Shown here: positions 36,770 to 46,293 of the stretch, piece after piece
Position numbering within the stretch: position 1 is the stretch's first letter
Layout: each line of letters opens with the position of its first letter
Source: Alkalihalobacillus bogoriensis ATCC BAA-922
GTDB taxonomy: Bacteria > Bacillota > Bacilli > Bacillales > Bacillaceae_F
DNA: 64,000 nucleotides
Direction of reading: 5' to 3'
Assembly (NCBI RefSeq): GCF_000621445.1
Contig: NZ_JHYI01000018.1
Coordinates: 62,001-126,000, forward strand
The notes under the pieces: generated by a model
Databases searched by the model: none
What the model saw: only the letters and a program-made list of their open reading frames with translations
What the model was told of the DNA's origin: nothing
Made by a program: the position numbers and the translations under genes

Positions 36770-38465
36770 ACGTTTTATCATACAGTTTTTCGTTCAACTT
36801 ATTCTTATTTTCACCTTTTTTTCATTTATTCTAGTGTTTGTTTGGGCATTTATTGGATATTCTATTGCGAAAAGTGAGTACACACAAGACTTTTCAAAAG
36901 CAGATAATTATTTTTTTTCAGACAAAATATCGATTCAAGATGACAATGTGACATTTGATCATAAGTTAAAAGAAATGACAAAGAATCAAAACGGTTGGCT
37001 TCTTGTTGTAAAAGGAAATGGAGAGGTTATTGGATCTTACAACACTCCGTACCAATACCCTACACATTTTAAGGAAAGCGAGCTTGCTGCTATTATTTTT
37101 CAAAACAACTCTACTCCTATAGAATACACGCATTGGAAATTAGATGAAACGCACCAGCAACCACTTTTGCTTTTATTCGGTCGAAAACATACTGAGACAA
37201 TTTTGCTAAACGAGGTGAAGTCTGATATTGATTGGAATAATCGTCAGCTTAACCTTTCCACCCAATTAACTCAGTTCATGGATGAGGAAAAAGCCTGGGT
37301 TCAATTGCTTAATCCAGTAGGAAAAGTAGAGGATGAATACGGGACAGATAACCAACTAAGTATCTACTCTATTGAGGACTTGGTTAACTTATCGGGATCT
37401 CCACAAGTTTCAGTTGCTTCTTACTTTAATGTAGAAACAGAGCAAACAATTATTGTCGGCATTTCTAATTCGAATTTGGACTCAACTACAGGCGTACTGA
37501 AAACAATCGGAAATACATTATTAATCGTTCCCATCATGTTATTTCTTCTGTTGATAGTGGGAACATTCTGGTATGCTCATAAATTTGGAATTCCATTAAT
37601 TACGATGATAAAGTGGATTCAAAACCTTGGTAGCGGTATATATAACCATCCGTATGAATCTAGTATCTATAATAAAAATGGGAAACTAAAAAGAAAATAT
37701 CAAATGTATAAGGAACTGATTGCAACACTTGTCCAATTAACAGAAACTTTACAACAAAATGAAATTGACCGCAGGAAAATGACAAAAACAAGAGAAGAAT
37801 GGATCAGTGGAATCTCTCATGACTTAAAGACTCCTTTGTCTTCCATAGCAGGTTATGCGAAAATGCTTGAATCCAAAGAGTATACTTGGTCAGAAAAAGA
37901 GACAAGAGAGTTTTCTGGAATTATATCAAAAAAATCAGCCTATATGATGGATTTACTAGAGGATTTAACATTATCATACCGGTTAAAAAATAAAGCTTTT
38001 CCAATTGCGAAAGAAATTGTAGACATCAACGAATTCCTTCGCCGTTCCATTATTCATTTTATCAATGACCCATCTAACAACCATATTAAATTCGCCTTTT
38101 CCCCCTATAACGGGAAGGCTTTAGCAACCATTGACCCAAAGTGGTTTCAAAGGATTATTGATAACCTATTAGCGAATGCCATCAATTATAATCCTTCTGG
38201 TACTACTATTAAAGTATCTATCGACATAATTGAAGAACATCTTATGAAAATAACAATTGAAGATGACGGTATAGGTATGGACATAGAAACTTTAAATAAA
38301 CTATTTCAACGCTATTATCGTGGCACCAATACGAACGATACTATTACGGGAACAGGGTTAGGGATGACCATAACAAAACAGTTAGTTCAGCTTCATGATG
38401 GCTCAATTAAAGTAAGTAGTAAGCCTCAAGAAGGAACAACAATACGAATCATTTTTCCAGTTTAA
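36756..38465 (+). CDS. Sensor histidine kinase with large extracytoplasmic domain
   Basis: A 569-residue kinase. Two transmembrane helices (about residues 10-35 and 250-275) bracket an extracytoplasmic domain of over 200 residues. The linker leads into the H box (WISGISHDLKTPLSS, near residue 350), the N box (RIIDNLLANAINYNP), and G boxes (DDGIGMD, GTGLGMTI). The start at 36756 follows GGTGG; an ATG four codons earlier is possible. The partner is the overlapping response regulator. The long sensor domain resembles those of YxdK/SalK-like kinases only in plan; the signal is unknown. Confidence 0.9.
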   Translation: MNIHKRFIIQFFVQLILIFTFFSFILVFVWAFIGYSIAKSEYTQDFSKADNYFFSDKISIQDDNVTFDHKLKEMTKNQNGWLLVVKGNGEVIGSYNTPYQYPTHFKESELAAIIFQNNSTPIEYTHWKLDETHQQPLLLLFGRKHTETILLNEVKSDIDWNNRQLNLSTQLTQFMDEEKAWVQLLNPVGKVEDEYGTDNQLSIYSIEDLVNLSGSPQVSVASYFNVETEQTIIVGISNSNLDSTTGVLKTIGNTLLIVPIMLFLLLIVGTFWYAHKFGIPLITMIKWIQNLGSGIYNHPYESSIYNKNGKLKRKYQMYKELIATLVQLTETLQQNEIDRRKMTKTREEWISGISHDLKTPLSSIAGYAKMLESKEYTWSEKETREFSGIISKKSAYMMDLLEDLTLSYRLKNKAFPIAKEIVDINEFLRRSIIHFINDPSNNHIKFAFSPYNGKALATIDPKWFQRIIDNLLANAINYNPSGTTIKVSIDIIEEHLMKITIEDDGIGMDIETLNKLFQRYYRGTNTNDTITGTGLGMTITKQLVQLHDGSIKVSSKPQEGTTIRIIFPV

Positions 38466-38484
38466 TTCGTGGAAAAAACAAAAA

Positions 38485-38540
38485 AAGGCCCCTTAAATAA
38501 ACTTGGAAGATCATTTTTTAAGTCTATTTCAAGGGGATAC
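38485..38540 (-). terminator. Terminator of the GH43 gene
   Basis: CCCCTTAAATAAACTT (38490-38505) pairs imperfectly with AAGTCTATTTCAAGGGG (38520-38536). The minus-strand copy ends CCTTTTTTTG. It may also serve the kinase gene arriving from the other side. Confidence 0.7.
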
Positions 38541-38587
38541 TATTAAGTTAGTACTTAAATAATATTACCGCTCGAAAAAGGAGAGCT

Positions 38588-39556
<969 letters not shown>

Positions 39557-39582
39557 TCATTAATATAAACATTAATTAAATT

Positions 39583-39596
39583 TGGTAACGCTTCCA
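39583..39596. promoter_or_regulatory. Catabolite response element (cre) upstream of GH43
   Basis: TGGTAACGCTTCCA, on the other strand TGGAAGCGTTACCA, close to the CcpA consensus TGAAAGCGYTTTCA. It is 51 bp upstream of the start codon. No araR-like box was seen here. Confidence 0.7.
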
Positions 39597-39794
39597 AATC
39601 CAACACTACTAATCTAACTTTCATATCCCCTCCTAGAATAACTTCTCCTCTAGTACAATTCTGCATAATCGATAAAACCATCACTATACTATCCTTATCA
39701 TAACTTTAACTAAAAAATTATTCAATTAATATTTATACTAATAATAAAAGGAATCATCACTACTATATTGCAATGTATAGTGCGTTTTTTTTTT

Positions 39795-39832
39795 ACACAA
39801 AAAAAGAGCCTTTCATCAAGACGAAGACTCTA
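39795..39832 (-). terminator. Terminator of the lipoprotein gene at 39945
   Basis: AGAGCCTTT (39805-39813) pairs with AAGACTCT (39824-39831) with one bulge; the minus-strand copy is followed by seven Ts and then a second T-rich run. The stretch 39597-39794 shows nothing else. Confidence 0.65.
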
Positions 39833-39944
39833 ACAAACGTTTACATTCATTAAATTTACACTTTAGTTCCTATCCCCCACTCCGACTTTCTGAAAAGATC
39901 TCATGGTTGGAAGCCGTATCATCAACAGCAACCTTTTGCCCACA

Positions 39945-41141
39945 TTAATCAAACGTGAATGTAATTTTTTTAATCGGATTCCCGCTTTGATGTTCGGAAG
40001 TAAAAATAATACGAGACTTCTGATACACATCTTTTAAAATCAAATGGTGTCCTTCGTTATCCGACTTTTTTTCATACGTGTATTCTGAAGAATATTCCCA
40101 CACTTCTGGATCATTGACGTAGACATCAATGACTTCATTGAAATCATAATAAAAGCTCTCTGCTTTACTTTCATTTATAACAACTTTAGATAATTCAGTT
40201 CCTTCTTTATTCAAGTAATACGTTGAGTCGACATATTCAAATTGCATCCCTTCTGTAGTTTCGTTTTCAGATATAGGGTAACCATATCGTTCAATTAAAT
40301 AATATCTATCTGTATTAGACCTAATAAACAAAGGCGATTCAAAATACAAATCTGTAAATGCAATTCCCTCATTGTTCTGCACTATCTCATGATTTACATT
40401 CTTTAGACGGGTGCCCACAAGTAATGACGTGTCTTTCGAATGAAATCCAACTTGGCTCAATTCAGGGGCATTCACCATGTTAAATATGTAAATACTATTT
40501 CCATCTCCATCTTCATATTCGTCTACATATTTTGGATTTCCTTTATCATTAGACAGGAAGGCTTTTGCTTCTTCAACCGTAAACTCAATATCCAGCCCTT
40601 CTAATTGAGTACTCTCCCAATGATGTAGCTTCCATATATCCTTATCTTTAACAAACTCAAACTCCCACTTATAACCACTTAATATACCCGCTGCTGGTTC
40701 AAATGCCGTTATTTTTAACTGCTCATCATTTTGTTCAAAAGCAAATCGAACTTCTGTGTTAACAAGAGGTCGAAATGAACCACATTTACAATAGTATTCT
40801 TTTACAAAATCGCTCAAAATAATAGAAGAAAATTCATCGGTAACCATGTTTTCTACTTGATTTTCTATTAAAATATAATCTGGACTTTTAGTTTGTCCCC
40901 ATGAATGTTCCATTCCAATCATATCAAGTTTACTAAATAAAGAATCTAACGTGCCGTTGACAATCTCTTTAGCTTCTTCCTCACTCAGCACTTTTGGTGT
41001 TTCTTCCACATTTTCAACAGTTTCTATATCAAGACTCTTATCTTTTAGACTATCTGAACTGTGAGTAGAATTAGATTGGCAACCAACTATCATACTACCA
41101 ATGATTACACTTACTATTGATAAACGAAAAATAGGATTCAT
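39945..41141 (-). CDS. Hypothetical lipoprotein
   Basis: A 398-residue exported lipoprotein: a signal sequence with the lipobox MIVGC (Cys21), then a Ser/Asp-rich linker. A helical part (about residues 50-90) is followed by mixed strands and a CKCGSF pair of cysteines near residue 120 that could form a disulfide or bind metal. The ATG follows GGAAAGGG. No family recognised. The terminal part (FIRSNTDRYYLIERYGYPIS) looks like a separate beta domain. Confidence 0.65.
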   Translation of the reverse strand: MNPIFRLSIVSVIIGSMIVGCQSNSTHSSDSLKDKSLDIETVENVEETPKVLSEEEAKEIVNGTLDSLFSKLDMIGMEHSWGQTKSPDYILIENQVENMVTDEFSSIILSDFVKEYYCKCGSFRPLVNTEVRFAFEQNDEQLKITAFEPAAGILSGYKWEFEFVKDKDIWKLHHWESTQLEGLDIEFTVEEAKAFLSNDKGNPKYVDEYEDGDGNSIYIFNMVNAPELSQVGFHSKDTSLLVGTRLKNVNHEIVQNNEGIAFTDLYFESPLFIRSNTDRYYLIERYGYPISENETTEGMQFEYVDSTYYLNKEGTELSKVVINESKAESFYYDFNEVIDVYVNDPEVWEYSSEYTYEKKSDNEGHHLILKDVYQKSRIIFTSEHQSGNPIKKITFTFD

Positions 41142-41513
41142 TCAAATTACCCTTTCCATTTGGTTATTGATTATTTAACTACTATTATACAATTTAATAA
41201 GGGATTTTTGCCCTAATTTGTTTTTCATTCCCACGATTTCTTTTTTTTAATGGAAAATAAGCCAAATAAAAAAATAGAAAACTCGTCATGTTCATATAAT
41301 TCAAGCTGAGTGTGGTTTAAGAAATTATAAGAACCCCCATATTCAACATCTATTTTAACTCATTATTTTTTTCTTACAGTCATCCAAGTCTATATTTTAT
41401 TCTCTTTACTTGCAAGTGTTTCTAGACCTTCTTATTAATAATAATGATAGTATCGCCATCGACTATCCAGTGTACCATTGGGGCTTGGTTTATTTATGCT
41501 TGTGGTCGGGCGG
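41142..41513. other. Intergenic stretch with nothing recognised
   Basis: 372 AT-rich bases. A short open frame on the + strand (41444 onward) has no ribosome binding site and runs into the next gene. No hairpin of note. Confidence 0.35.
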
Positions 41514-42014
41514 TCATCGATTATTTAACTTCTCTATTAAATCTCTATAGCATTCCTCTATTAAACCTTCATTTCCATTGTAATAAGGTTCTGTTCCGAA
41601 TTTGTAAAGAGAATAAGCATATGCATGAATGATATGTTTTGCATCATAAACGTGATGAAGTTCTTCATCTCTTGCTTTGTTTTTTACTAAATTAATATTT
41701 TGGGTTTCCATTAGAGTGTTTTTTGACTCAAGAAGAGATGAAGTATCGATATTCGGCTTTAAAGTATCATCTTCAATTATTTTTTCAATGCTCAATATTA
41801 TATTTTCTAAGTTCTCTTTTAAAACATATTCATCAGCCTCTTGATTTTCTGATAAAACTTCAAGTAAATCCAGGGTTAATAATAAATCATTCCGAAAGTT
41901 AGCATAAAAGTTTCCTGCTTCTGCGTTTTTTGTTTCAAACTTAAATGTTGCCAGCAATAAAGTGAGAATAATAGCCGCTACAATCATAAATCCAAGGTTT
42001 TTCCTGCTTTTCAT
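41514..42014 (-). CDS. Hypothetical membrane-anchored helical protein
   Basis: A 166-residue protein with one N-terminal transmembrane helix (LGFMIVAAIILTLLLATF) and a helical, acidic exported domain (ENLENIILSIEKIIEDDTLK). The ATG follows GGGGAGG. No known family. Confidence 0.6.
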   Translation of the reverse strand: MKSRKNLGFMIVAAIILTLLLATFKFETKNAEAGNFYANFRNDLLLTLDLLEVLSENQEADEYVLKENLENIILSIEKIIEDDTLKPNIDTSSLLESKNTLMETQNINLVKNKARDEELHHVYDAKHIIHAYAYSLYKFGTEPYYNGNEGLIEECYRDLIEKLNNR

Positions 42015-42460
42015 AAAAATAACCTCCCCATAGTCGTTTCAATCTCTGAAAAGGTCCGTATAGTGGATATGTGATTCCTCACAGTCACTAATAAGGACCG
42101 ACAACTATAGCCTAGGCTACACGAATAGACTATTTGAAACAATATAAAATTCACTTTCCCCAGAAAAAATGTTCTAAAGAGGATTCACTTTTAAGACTTG
42201 CTTTCCAAATTTCCTTAACACTCTTGATAAAATCCAAATACTCTTTCTAATTATTGGTGGTTATTGAGCCTTCTGAAAGTTTTGCATCTTCATTATCATA
42301 ATATGAAATATCTACTTTCTACATTTTTAAATGTACAGTATATATCTCCTATTTCCTTGTCCGGTCCCCGTAACACAACCACGGTACTCTGTACATAATA
42401 TTACAACATTCCGATTTAAACACAAATTAAACTAAAATGGTAACTGGCTCAATACAACAC
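42015..42460. other. Intergenic stretch with one weak inverted repeat
   Basis: 446 bp without a supported gene. GGTCCGTATAGTG (42053-42065) and CACTAATAAGGACC (42087-42100 region) form an imperfect stem-loop of unknown meaning. Otherwise nothing recognised. Confidence 0.35.
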
Positions 42461-42658
42461 TTATCCATTCAAAATTTCCTTCACTCTACCAACAATTCCA
42501 CTTTCAAGCTTTACTTTTATACCATGAGGATGAGTCGCTGAATTTGTCAGTATATTTGCGACTATTCCTTCCGTTAACTCCCCAGAGCGCTGGTTTTGTT
42601 TTTCTACGATTCTCACTTTGGAACCTGGCTTTATATGATCTCTTTTTGTTCCAGTCAT
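42461..42658 (-). CDS. ywbE: YwbE family protein (DUF2196)
   Basis: A 65-residue basic, beta-rich protein: IKPGSKVRIVEKQNQRSGEL, then TEGIVANILTNSATHPHGIK, then KLESGIVGRVKEI. This is the complete, conserved YwbE pattern found in Bacillus and many other bacteria. The plan (KOW-like, PGxxVxIV...GxVKEI) suggests a nucleic-acid- or ribosome-associated small protein, but no function is established. The ATG follows AAGGAG. Confidence 0.92.
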   Translation of the reverse strand: MTGTKRDHIKPGSKVRIVEKQNQRSGELTEGIVANILTNSATHPHGIKVKLESGIVGRVKEILNG

Positions 42659-42773
42659 TTTCTATTACTCCTTTGTCCTAAATTTATGTTCTATTAGGCG
42701 TTTTTACTTATATTAATTTCTCTTCGATGCTGACAAACGTGACTTTTAGCAGTCTCTATTGATTTTAGCATAT

Positions 42774-42803
42774 AAAAAAAGGACCCTATAATAGAGTCCT
42801 TAT
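42774..42803 (-). terminator. Terminator of the cold-shock protein gene
   Basis: AGGACCCTA and TAGAGTCCT flank a short loop (42780-42800); the minus-strand copy ends in seven Ts. Confidence 0.8.
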
Positions 42804-42808
42804 CGTAC

Positions 42809-43009
42809 TTATGCTTTGTTTACGTTTGTTGCTTGAAGTCCACGTTGACCTTGCTCTGTATCAAAAGTTACACGTTGACCTTCTTCTAGACTTTTAAATC
42901 CTTCGCCTTGGATCGCTGAGAAATGTACAAATACATCGTCTCCACCTTCGATTTCAATAAAGCCAAATCCTTTTTCTGCGTTAAACCATTTTACTGTACC
43001 TTGTTGCAT
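42809..43009 (-). CDS. Cold-shock protein, CspA family
   Basis: A 66-residue OB-fold RNA chaperone with both RNP motifs, KGFGFIE (RNP1) and DVFVHFSAI (RNP2). It binds single-stranded RNA and acts in cold adaptation and general translation. The start at 43009 follows AGGAGG; an upstream start at 43063 would add residues not found in the family. As with other csp genes, the leader is long, but I could not identify a cold box with confidence. Confidence 0.96.
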   Translation of the reverse strand: MQQGTVKWFNAEKGFGFIEIEGGDDVFVHFSAIQGEGFKSLEEGQRVTFDTEQGQRGLQATNVNKA

Positions 43010-43166
43010 GTTTGTTTCCTCCTGTGTGGACTTACTCCACGATTTATTACTATTGATGTTCAAATAGATATCAAAGGCGAGAGTTTAAAACTTTTCTTTC
43101 CCTGTATACCGAACAAAAATAACTTCTTTAACAATAACAGATATAATTACGAATAGCAAATCGTTA

Positions 43167-43340
43167 GTGAAATTATTTATTGCATTTATTGTCTCTGAAC
43201 AAAACCACATGGGGTACGGAAGTATAAATTACCCAGCTGTTCGGTGTCATAGTTGCGGATATACAGGTGTCATTCATGATAAATGTCCAAAATGCGGAAC
43301 TGAGAATGAAGAAAAAATAGGATACATGCCAATTCATTAA
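43167..43340 (+). pseudogene. Remnant of anaerobic ribonucleotide reductase NrdD C-terminus
   Basis: A 57-codon open stretch whose last 45 residues read EQNHMGYGSINYPAVRCHSC then GYTGVIHDKCPKCGTENEEK. The GYGSIN...C-x-x-CG...C-x-x-CG pattern is the zinc-ribbon end of class III reductase NrdD. The normal glycyl-radical tail is replaced by IGYMPIH and a stop. There is no ribosome binding site before the GTG at 43167 and no other nrdD sequence nearby. It is most simply a decayed fragment; a free-standing zinc-ribbon microprotein is less likely. Confidence 0.6.
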
Positions 43341-43415
43341 ATAGATGTGACAGGAATCCACTTTTTTAATCCCTGCTCTTTTTAGAACTGTTTACAATAC
43401 GTATGCCCTTTTAAA

Positions 43416-43479
43416 ATAAAAACCCCCTAAGCTCTAGCTTAGGGAAGAAACCACTTTACAAGTAAGCAACGGGGGGTTC
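43416..43479. other. Nested hairpin element, possible IS200/IS605 end remnant
   Basis: CCCTAAGCT/AGCTTAGGG (43427-43446 region) forms a tight hairpin, itself inside an outer ACCCCC (near 43420) and GGGGGGTT (near 43470) pair. Short palindromes of the CTAAGCT-AGCTTAG kind mark the ends of IS200/IS605 elements. No transposase or TnpB gene is nearby, so this would be a solo end or a structured RNA. Confidence 0.35.
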
Positions 43480-43543
43480 ATTAGGAAGTAAGGGCTCGTT
43501 TCTCTTTTATGAAGCTGGTGTTGCATGAAATTAATTAAATACT

Positions 43544-43566
43544 TTACAGATACTTAATATCTGTAA
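43544..43566. promoter_or_regulatory. Perfect 23-bp inverted repeat after the methyltransferase gene
   Basis: TTACAGATA-CTTAA-TATCTGTAA. Its AGATA/TATCT arms resemble the Rrf2-gene operator at 45566-45589. No T tract follows, so it is not an obvious terminator. Possible second Rrf2 site. Confidence 0.4.
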
Positions 43567-43585
43567 TTAAACAAAAAATAATCAG

Positions 43586-44158
43586 TTATTCCTCTTTCTT
43601 TGCAATAATCATATAAAGAGCTTCTGCCGGAAATAATTTCTCTTTCACCTTAAATCCTGCTTCCTTCATTTCTCGCTCCATTCCTTCCAACGTAATTCTC
43701 GGAGCTTTCTTTGAACTTCCTTTTGGTTCAAGCTCCAGACAAATGAGATATCCATCTTTTTTCAGTAAATGTTTCATTTGCTGTAATACCGGTGCAAGTG
43801 GCTTTATTTCATGCAATACTAAAGATGCAATGATTATATTGATAGAGTCTTCACGTAAAGGAAGGGCCTCTAAACTTCCATGGACTGGGACAATGTTTGT
43901 GAGCTGTTCCTTTAAGGCTTTTTCCTTTATAATTTCAAGCATGGCTGTGTCGGTATCCAAAGCGTATACGTTGCCCTTTATCGTTTTTGCTGTAGGAATA
44001 GAAAAATAACCAGTTCCGGCACCGAAGTCCAATACAGTGTCATTTTCTTTAAATGGGATTATTTGAAGTAGCTGTTCTGGGGAAAATTGTTTTCTCCGTT
44101 CAGGACTTTCCAAATATGTTACTTTTCCTTTGTTGTGCTTTCCATGTGAATGTTCCAT
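43586..44158 (-). CDS. Class I SAM-dependent methyltransferase
   Basis: A 190-residue methyltransferase. Motif I is DTVLDFGAGTGYFSIP (about residues 40-55), an acidic motif II follows in VYALDTDTAML, and the motif IV region is INIIIASLVLHEIKPL. The N-terminal MEHSHGKHNKGK is His-rich and may bind metal. The start follows AAGGAGGAG. It is the third gene of the Rrf2 / thioredoxin reductase-like operon (28-bp spacing). A metal- or metalloid-related methylation, or methylation of a quinone-type small molecule, is conceivable from the redox context, but the substrate is unknown. Confidence 0.85.
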   Translation of the reverse strand: MEHSHGKHNKGKVTYLESPERRKQFSPEQLLQIIPFKENDTVLDFGAGTGYFSIPTAKTIKGNVYALDTDTAMLEIIKEKALKEQLTNIVPVHGSLEALPLREDSINIIIASLVLHEIKPLAPVLQQMKHLLKKDGYLICLELEPKGSSKKAPRITLEGMEREMKEAGFKVKEKLFPAEALYMIIAKKEE

Positions 44159-44186
44159 ATTACTCCTCCTTTTTTTTGCTGTTTTT

Positions 44187-45104
44187 TTAATTGTGCTGTT
44201 TCTCGTCGTTAAACTTTTCTTCTATTAGGTCTGCATTCACAGCAATGGCAGCCATAGACCCTTCACCCGCTGCCAATATTAATTGGGTGGGGCCAGCAAT
44301 TCGCGTATCTCCACAAGCATACACCCCTTCAATGTTCGTCCGTTTCCAGTTGTCCGTTTCAATTCCGCCCTGCTCGTTTAATGTGTATTCGAGCGAGTCA
44401 AAAGAAGCAGCCTGTATCCACTCTGCAGTTATAAATCCTCCTTCACGGTTTACTTCTGTTTCATCTTCCAGCTGAATTTTTTCCAACATCCCCTCTTCAC
44501 CAATGAGAGTGACAATCTTCTTATCATTAATCCGGATGCCTTTACTTTTTAGCAATTCTTGTTCTTCTTGAAAAAGTACATTACTGCCGTTCGTAAAAAT
44601 AATTACGTCATCTGTCCAGTTGGATACAACTTTTGCCATATGAAATGCCTTTTTATCATCTGCAATCACCGCTAGCGGACGATCTCTTAATTCCCAGCCA
44701 TCACAGAAAGGACAACTAAATAGGCTCTTGCCATAGAACTCTTTTACCCGTGGGATTTCAGGAAGAACTTCCTTAAATCCTGTTGCAAGAATGACCTTCT
44801 TGGCAGTAAATACTTCTCCTTTCTCTGTTTCCACCTGGAAGAATTCATTTTCCTTATTTATGCGATACACTCGTTGTTTTTCAATCGTCACGTCCGGGTA
44901 CTTGCTTAATTCTGCCTGGGCGATCCTTTTGAATTCCTGCGGATGGATACCGTCCCTTGTGATAAATCCATGGGATTCGGAAGTCACCGCATTTCTCGGT
45001 TTGTTGTCATCGAACAGGATCGTTTGGCGTCTTGATCTGCCAAGTACTAAAGCAGCATTCAACCCAGCCGGTCCTCCACCAATTACAGCACAATCTACCA
45101 TCAT
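44187..45104 (-). CDS. Thioredoxin-reductase-like FAD/NAD(P) oxidoreductase
   Basis: A 305-residue flavoprotein with the thioredoxin-reductase plan: FAD-binding CAVIGGGPAGLNAALVLGRS near residue 5, the redox CPFC pair in SLFSCPFCDGWEL near residue 133, a second dinucleotide region, and the terminal CGDTRIAGPTQLILAAGEGS. Compared with true TrxB (CATC) the motif is CPFC, as in a group of Bacillus paralogs that reduce small disulfides. The ATG at 45104 is eight bases after GAGGAG; a GTG at 45113 is less likely. It is co-transcribed with the Rrf2 regulator 25 bp upstream. Confidence 0.88.
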   Translation of the reverse strand: MMVDCAVIGGGPAGLNAALVLGRSRRQTILFDDNKPRNAVTSESHGFITRDGIHPQEFKRIAQAELSKYPDVTIEKQRVYRINKENEFFQVETEKGEVFTAKKVILATGFKEVLPEIPRVKEFYGKSLFSCPFCDGWELRDRPLAVIADDKKAFHMAKVVSNWTDDVIIFTNGSNVLFQEEQELLKSKGIRINDKKIVTLIGEEGMLEKIQLEDETEVNREGGFITAEWIQAASFDSLEYTLNEQGGIETDNWKRTNIEGVYACGDTRIAGPTQLILAAGEGSMAAIAVNADLIEEKFNDEKQHN

Positions 45105-45129
45105 CTTGTTCACTCCTCAAATAATCATT

Positions 45130-45543
45130 TTATTTTTTTGCTAGTTTCTGTAGGGATTCTGCTTCTTTTGCAATATCAATCAGCAACTTTGAGGCCAGTT
45201 CATCTTTCATATTTTCCTCTGCCTGCCTCATGACGCTCTCAATCAAACAGCCTTCATGATGAATGGTGCAATCAAATAGGCTAGTCTCCCCTTCAATCGC
45301 ATGAATCACATCTAAAAAAGATATTTCATGCTTTGTTCTTGAAATTTTGTAGCCTCCCTTCGCACCAGGCGTAGACTCGATTAAACCCGCTTTCGTAAGT
45401 TTAGTTAATACTTTAGAAAGGTACGTCGGGGAAAGATGTTGCATTTCAGCTAATTCCTGCACTCCCACCGAACTCCCGCTAGGCTGCAACATTAGATGTA
45501 TCATCGTATGCAGGGCATAATTGGTCGCGTTTGAATACTTCAT
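45130..45543 (-). CDS. Rrf2 family transcriptional regulator
   Basis: A 137-residue winged-helix regulator: YSNATNYALHTMIHLMLQPSG, HLSPTYLSKVLTKLTKAGLI, and the wing GAKGGYKISR. Only two cysteines lie in the effector region (LFDCTIHHEGCLIESV), whereas iron-sulfur members such as IscR and NsrR have three, so it may be a thiol-based redox or electrophile sensor of the YwnA/CymR-like type. The start at 45543 follows GAGGAGG. It heads the operon with the oxidoreductase and methyltransferase, and an inverted repeat overlies its promoter. Confidence 0.9.
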   Translation of the reverse strand: MKYSNATNYALHTMIHLMLQPSGSSVGVQELAEMQHLSPTYLSKVLTKLTKAGLIESTPGAKGGYKISRTKHEISFLDVIHAIEGETSLFDCTIHHEGCLIESVMRQAEENMKDELASKLLIDIAKEAESLQKLAKK

Positions 45544-45565
45544 ACATAACCTCCTCACTTTAAAA

Positions 45566-45589
45566 AGATATTAAAGACTCATAATATCT
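45566..45589 (-). promoter_or_regulatory. Putative Rrf2 operator
   Basis: AGATATT-N10-AATATCT, a perfect 7-bp inverted repeat 23 bp upstream of the Rrf2 start codon and next to a TATTATAGATATTATG promoter-like stretch. Autoregulation of such operons is usual. Confidence 0.6.
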
Positions 45590-45664
45590 ATAATATAGGT
45601 AAATTTATCACTAGACTTGAACGAAGTCAAACTTTTGGCTTTAATATTTTTCTTTACTACATAT

Positions 45665-45709
45665 AAGGAAAAGAGCAATCCCTCTCTGTAAAGGATTACT
45701 CTTTTCCTT
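45665..45709. terminator. Hairpin between the Rrf2 and DUF1328 genes
   Basis: AAGGAAAAGAGCAATCC (45665-45681) pairs with GGATTACTCTTTTCCTT (45693-45709) with one mismatch. It probably terminates the minus-strand DUF1328 gene. Confidence 0.65.
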
Positions 45710-45838
45710 AATAAAATGTATTTCACTATTTTTCCGTTTAATGCTAAACAAACATGTTAGTAGTCAATAGCACTCCACGTGTGATTTAAGAGTCTTTTGA
45801 TACTGATAAATCTAATAGTCGTCATTACAGATTCGTTT

Positions 45839-46000
45839 CTATCGTCTTACAACACTAGCAATAAGCGAAATAATAAACAAGACGACGAAAATATAAAAGA
45901 TAAATTTAGCAATCTCAATTGCTGCACCAGCTATTCCGATAAAGCCGAAAAAAGCGGCAATAATTGCAATGATAAAAAATATGATTGACCATCTTAACAT
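45839..46000 (-). CDS. DUF1328 small membrane protein (YtjA-like)
   Basis: A 53-residue protein, [20 protein letters not shown] then [20 protein letters not shown] and a tail ending SVVRR. The family starts with MLRWA and has FxGIAGAAxxIAKILF, so the match is clear. It has two transmembrane helices. AAAGG lies about 12 bases before the ATG. These proteins are common in bacteria near stress genes; function unknown. Too short for many ORF cut-offs. Confidence 0.88.
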   Translation of the reverse strand: MLRWSIIFFIIAIIAAFFGFIGIAGAAIEIAKFIFYIFVVLFIISLIASVVRR

Positions 46001-46293
46001 TATATCCACGCCTTTCTTTGTTTGTATATATAAATACCCACCTTATTAAAGCGTAAACATAAGTGTTTATATTTTTATATGTCCGACTTTTTTAGTTGAT
46101 GAACGTTGAAAAAACTTTCTCTTCCAAATCCTATATTTCTTATTCAAAGAATCGTTTTTTTATACTATGAGTAAAAAGGTAGTGTGTTAGTTGAAAGTTC
46201 CATGTAACAAAATTTGTAATAGTTGCAAGAAATCAATCTTCTATAGCATCGATCATGTTTTGTATCCAACCCGGCAAAAAGTTCACCTACTTT

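Noticed and set aside
45797-45988. Plus-strand frame of 63 codons
   Set aside because: Antisense to the DUF1328 gene, which has a clear family match and ribosome binding site.
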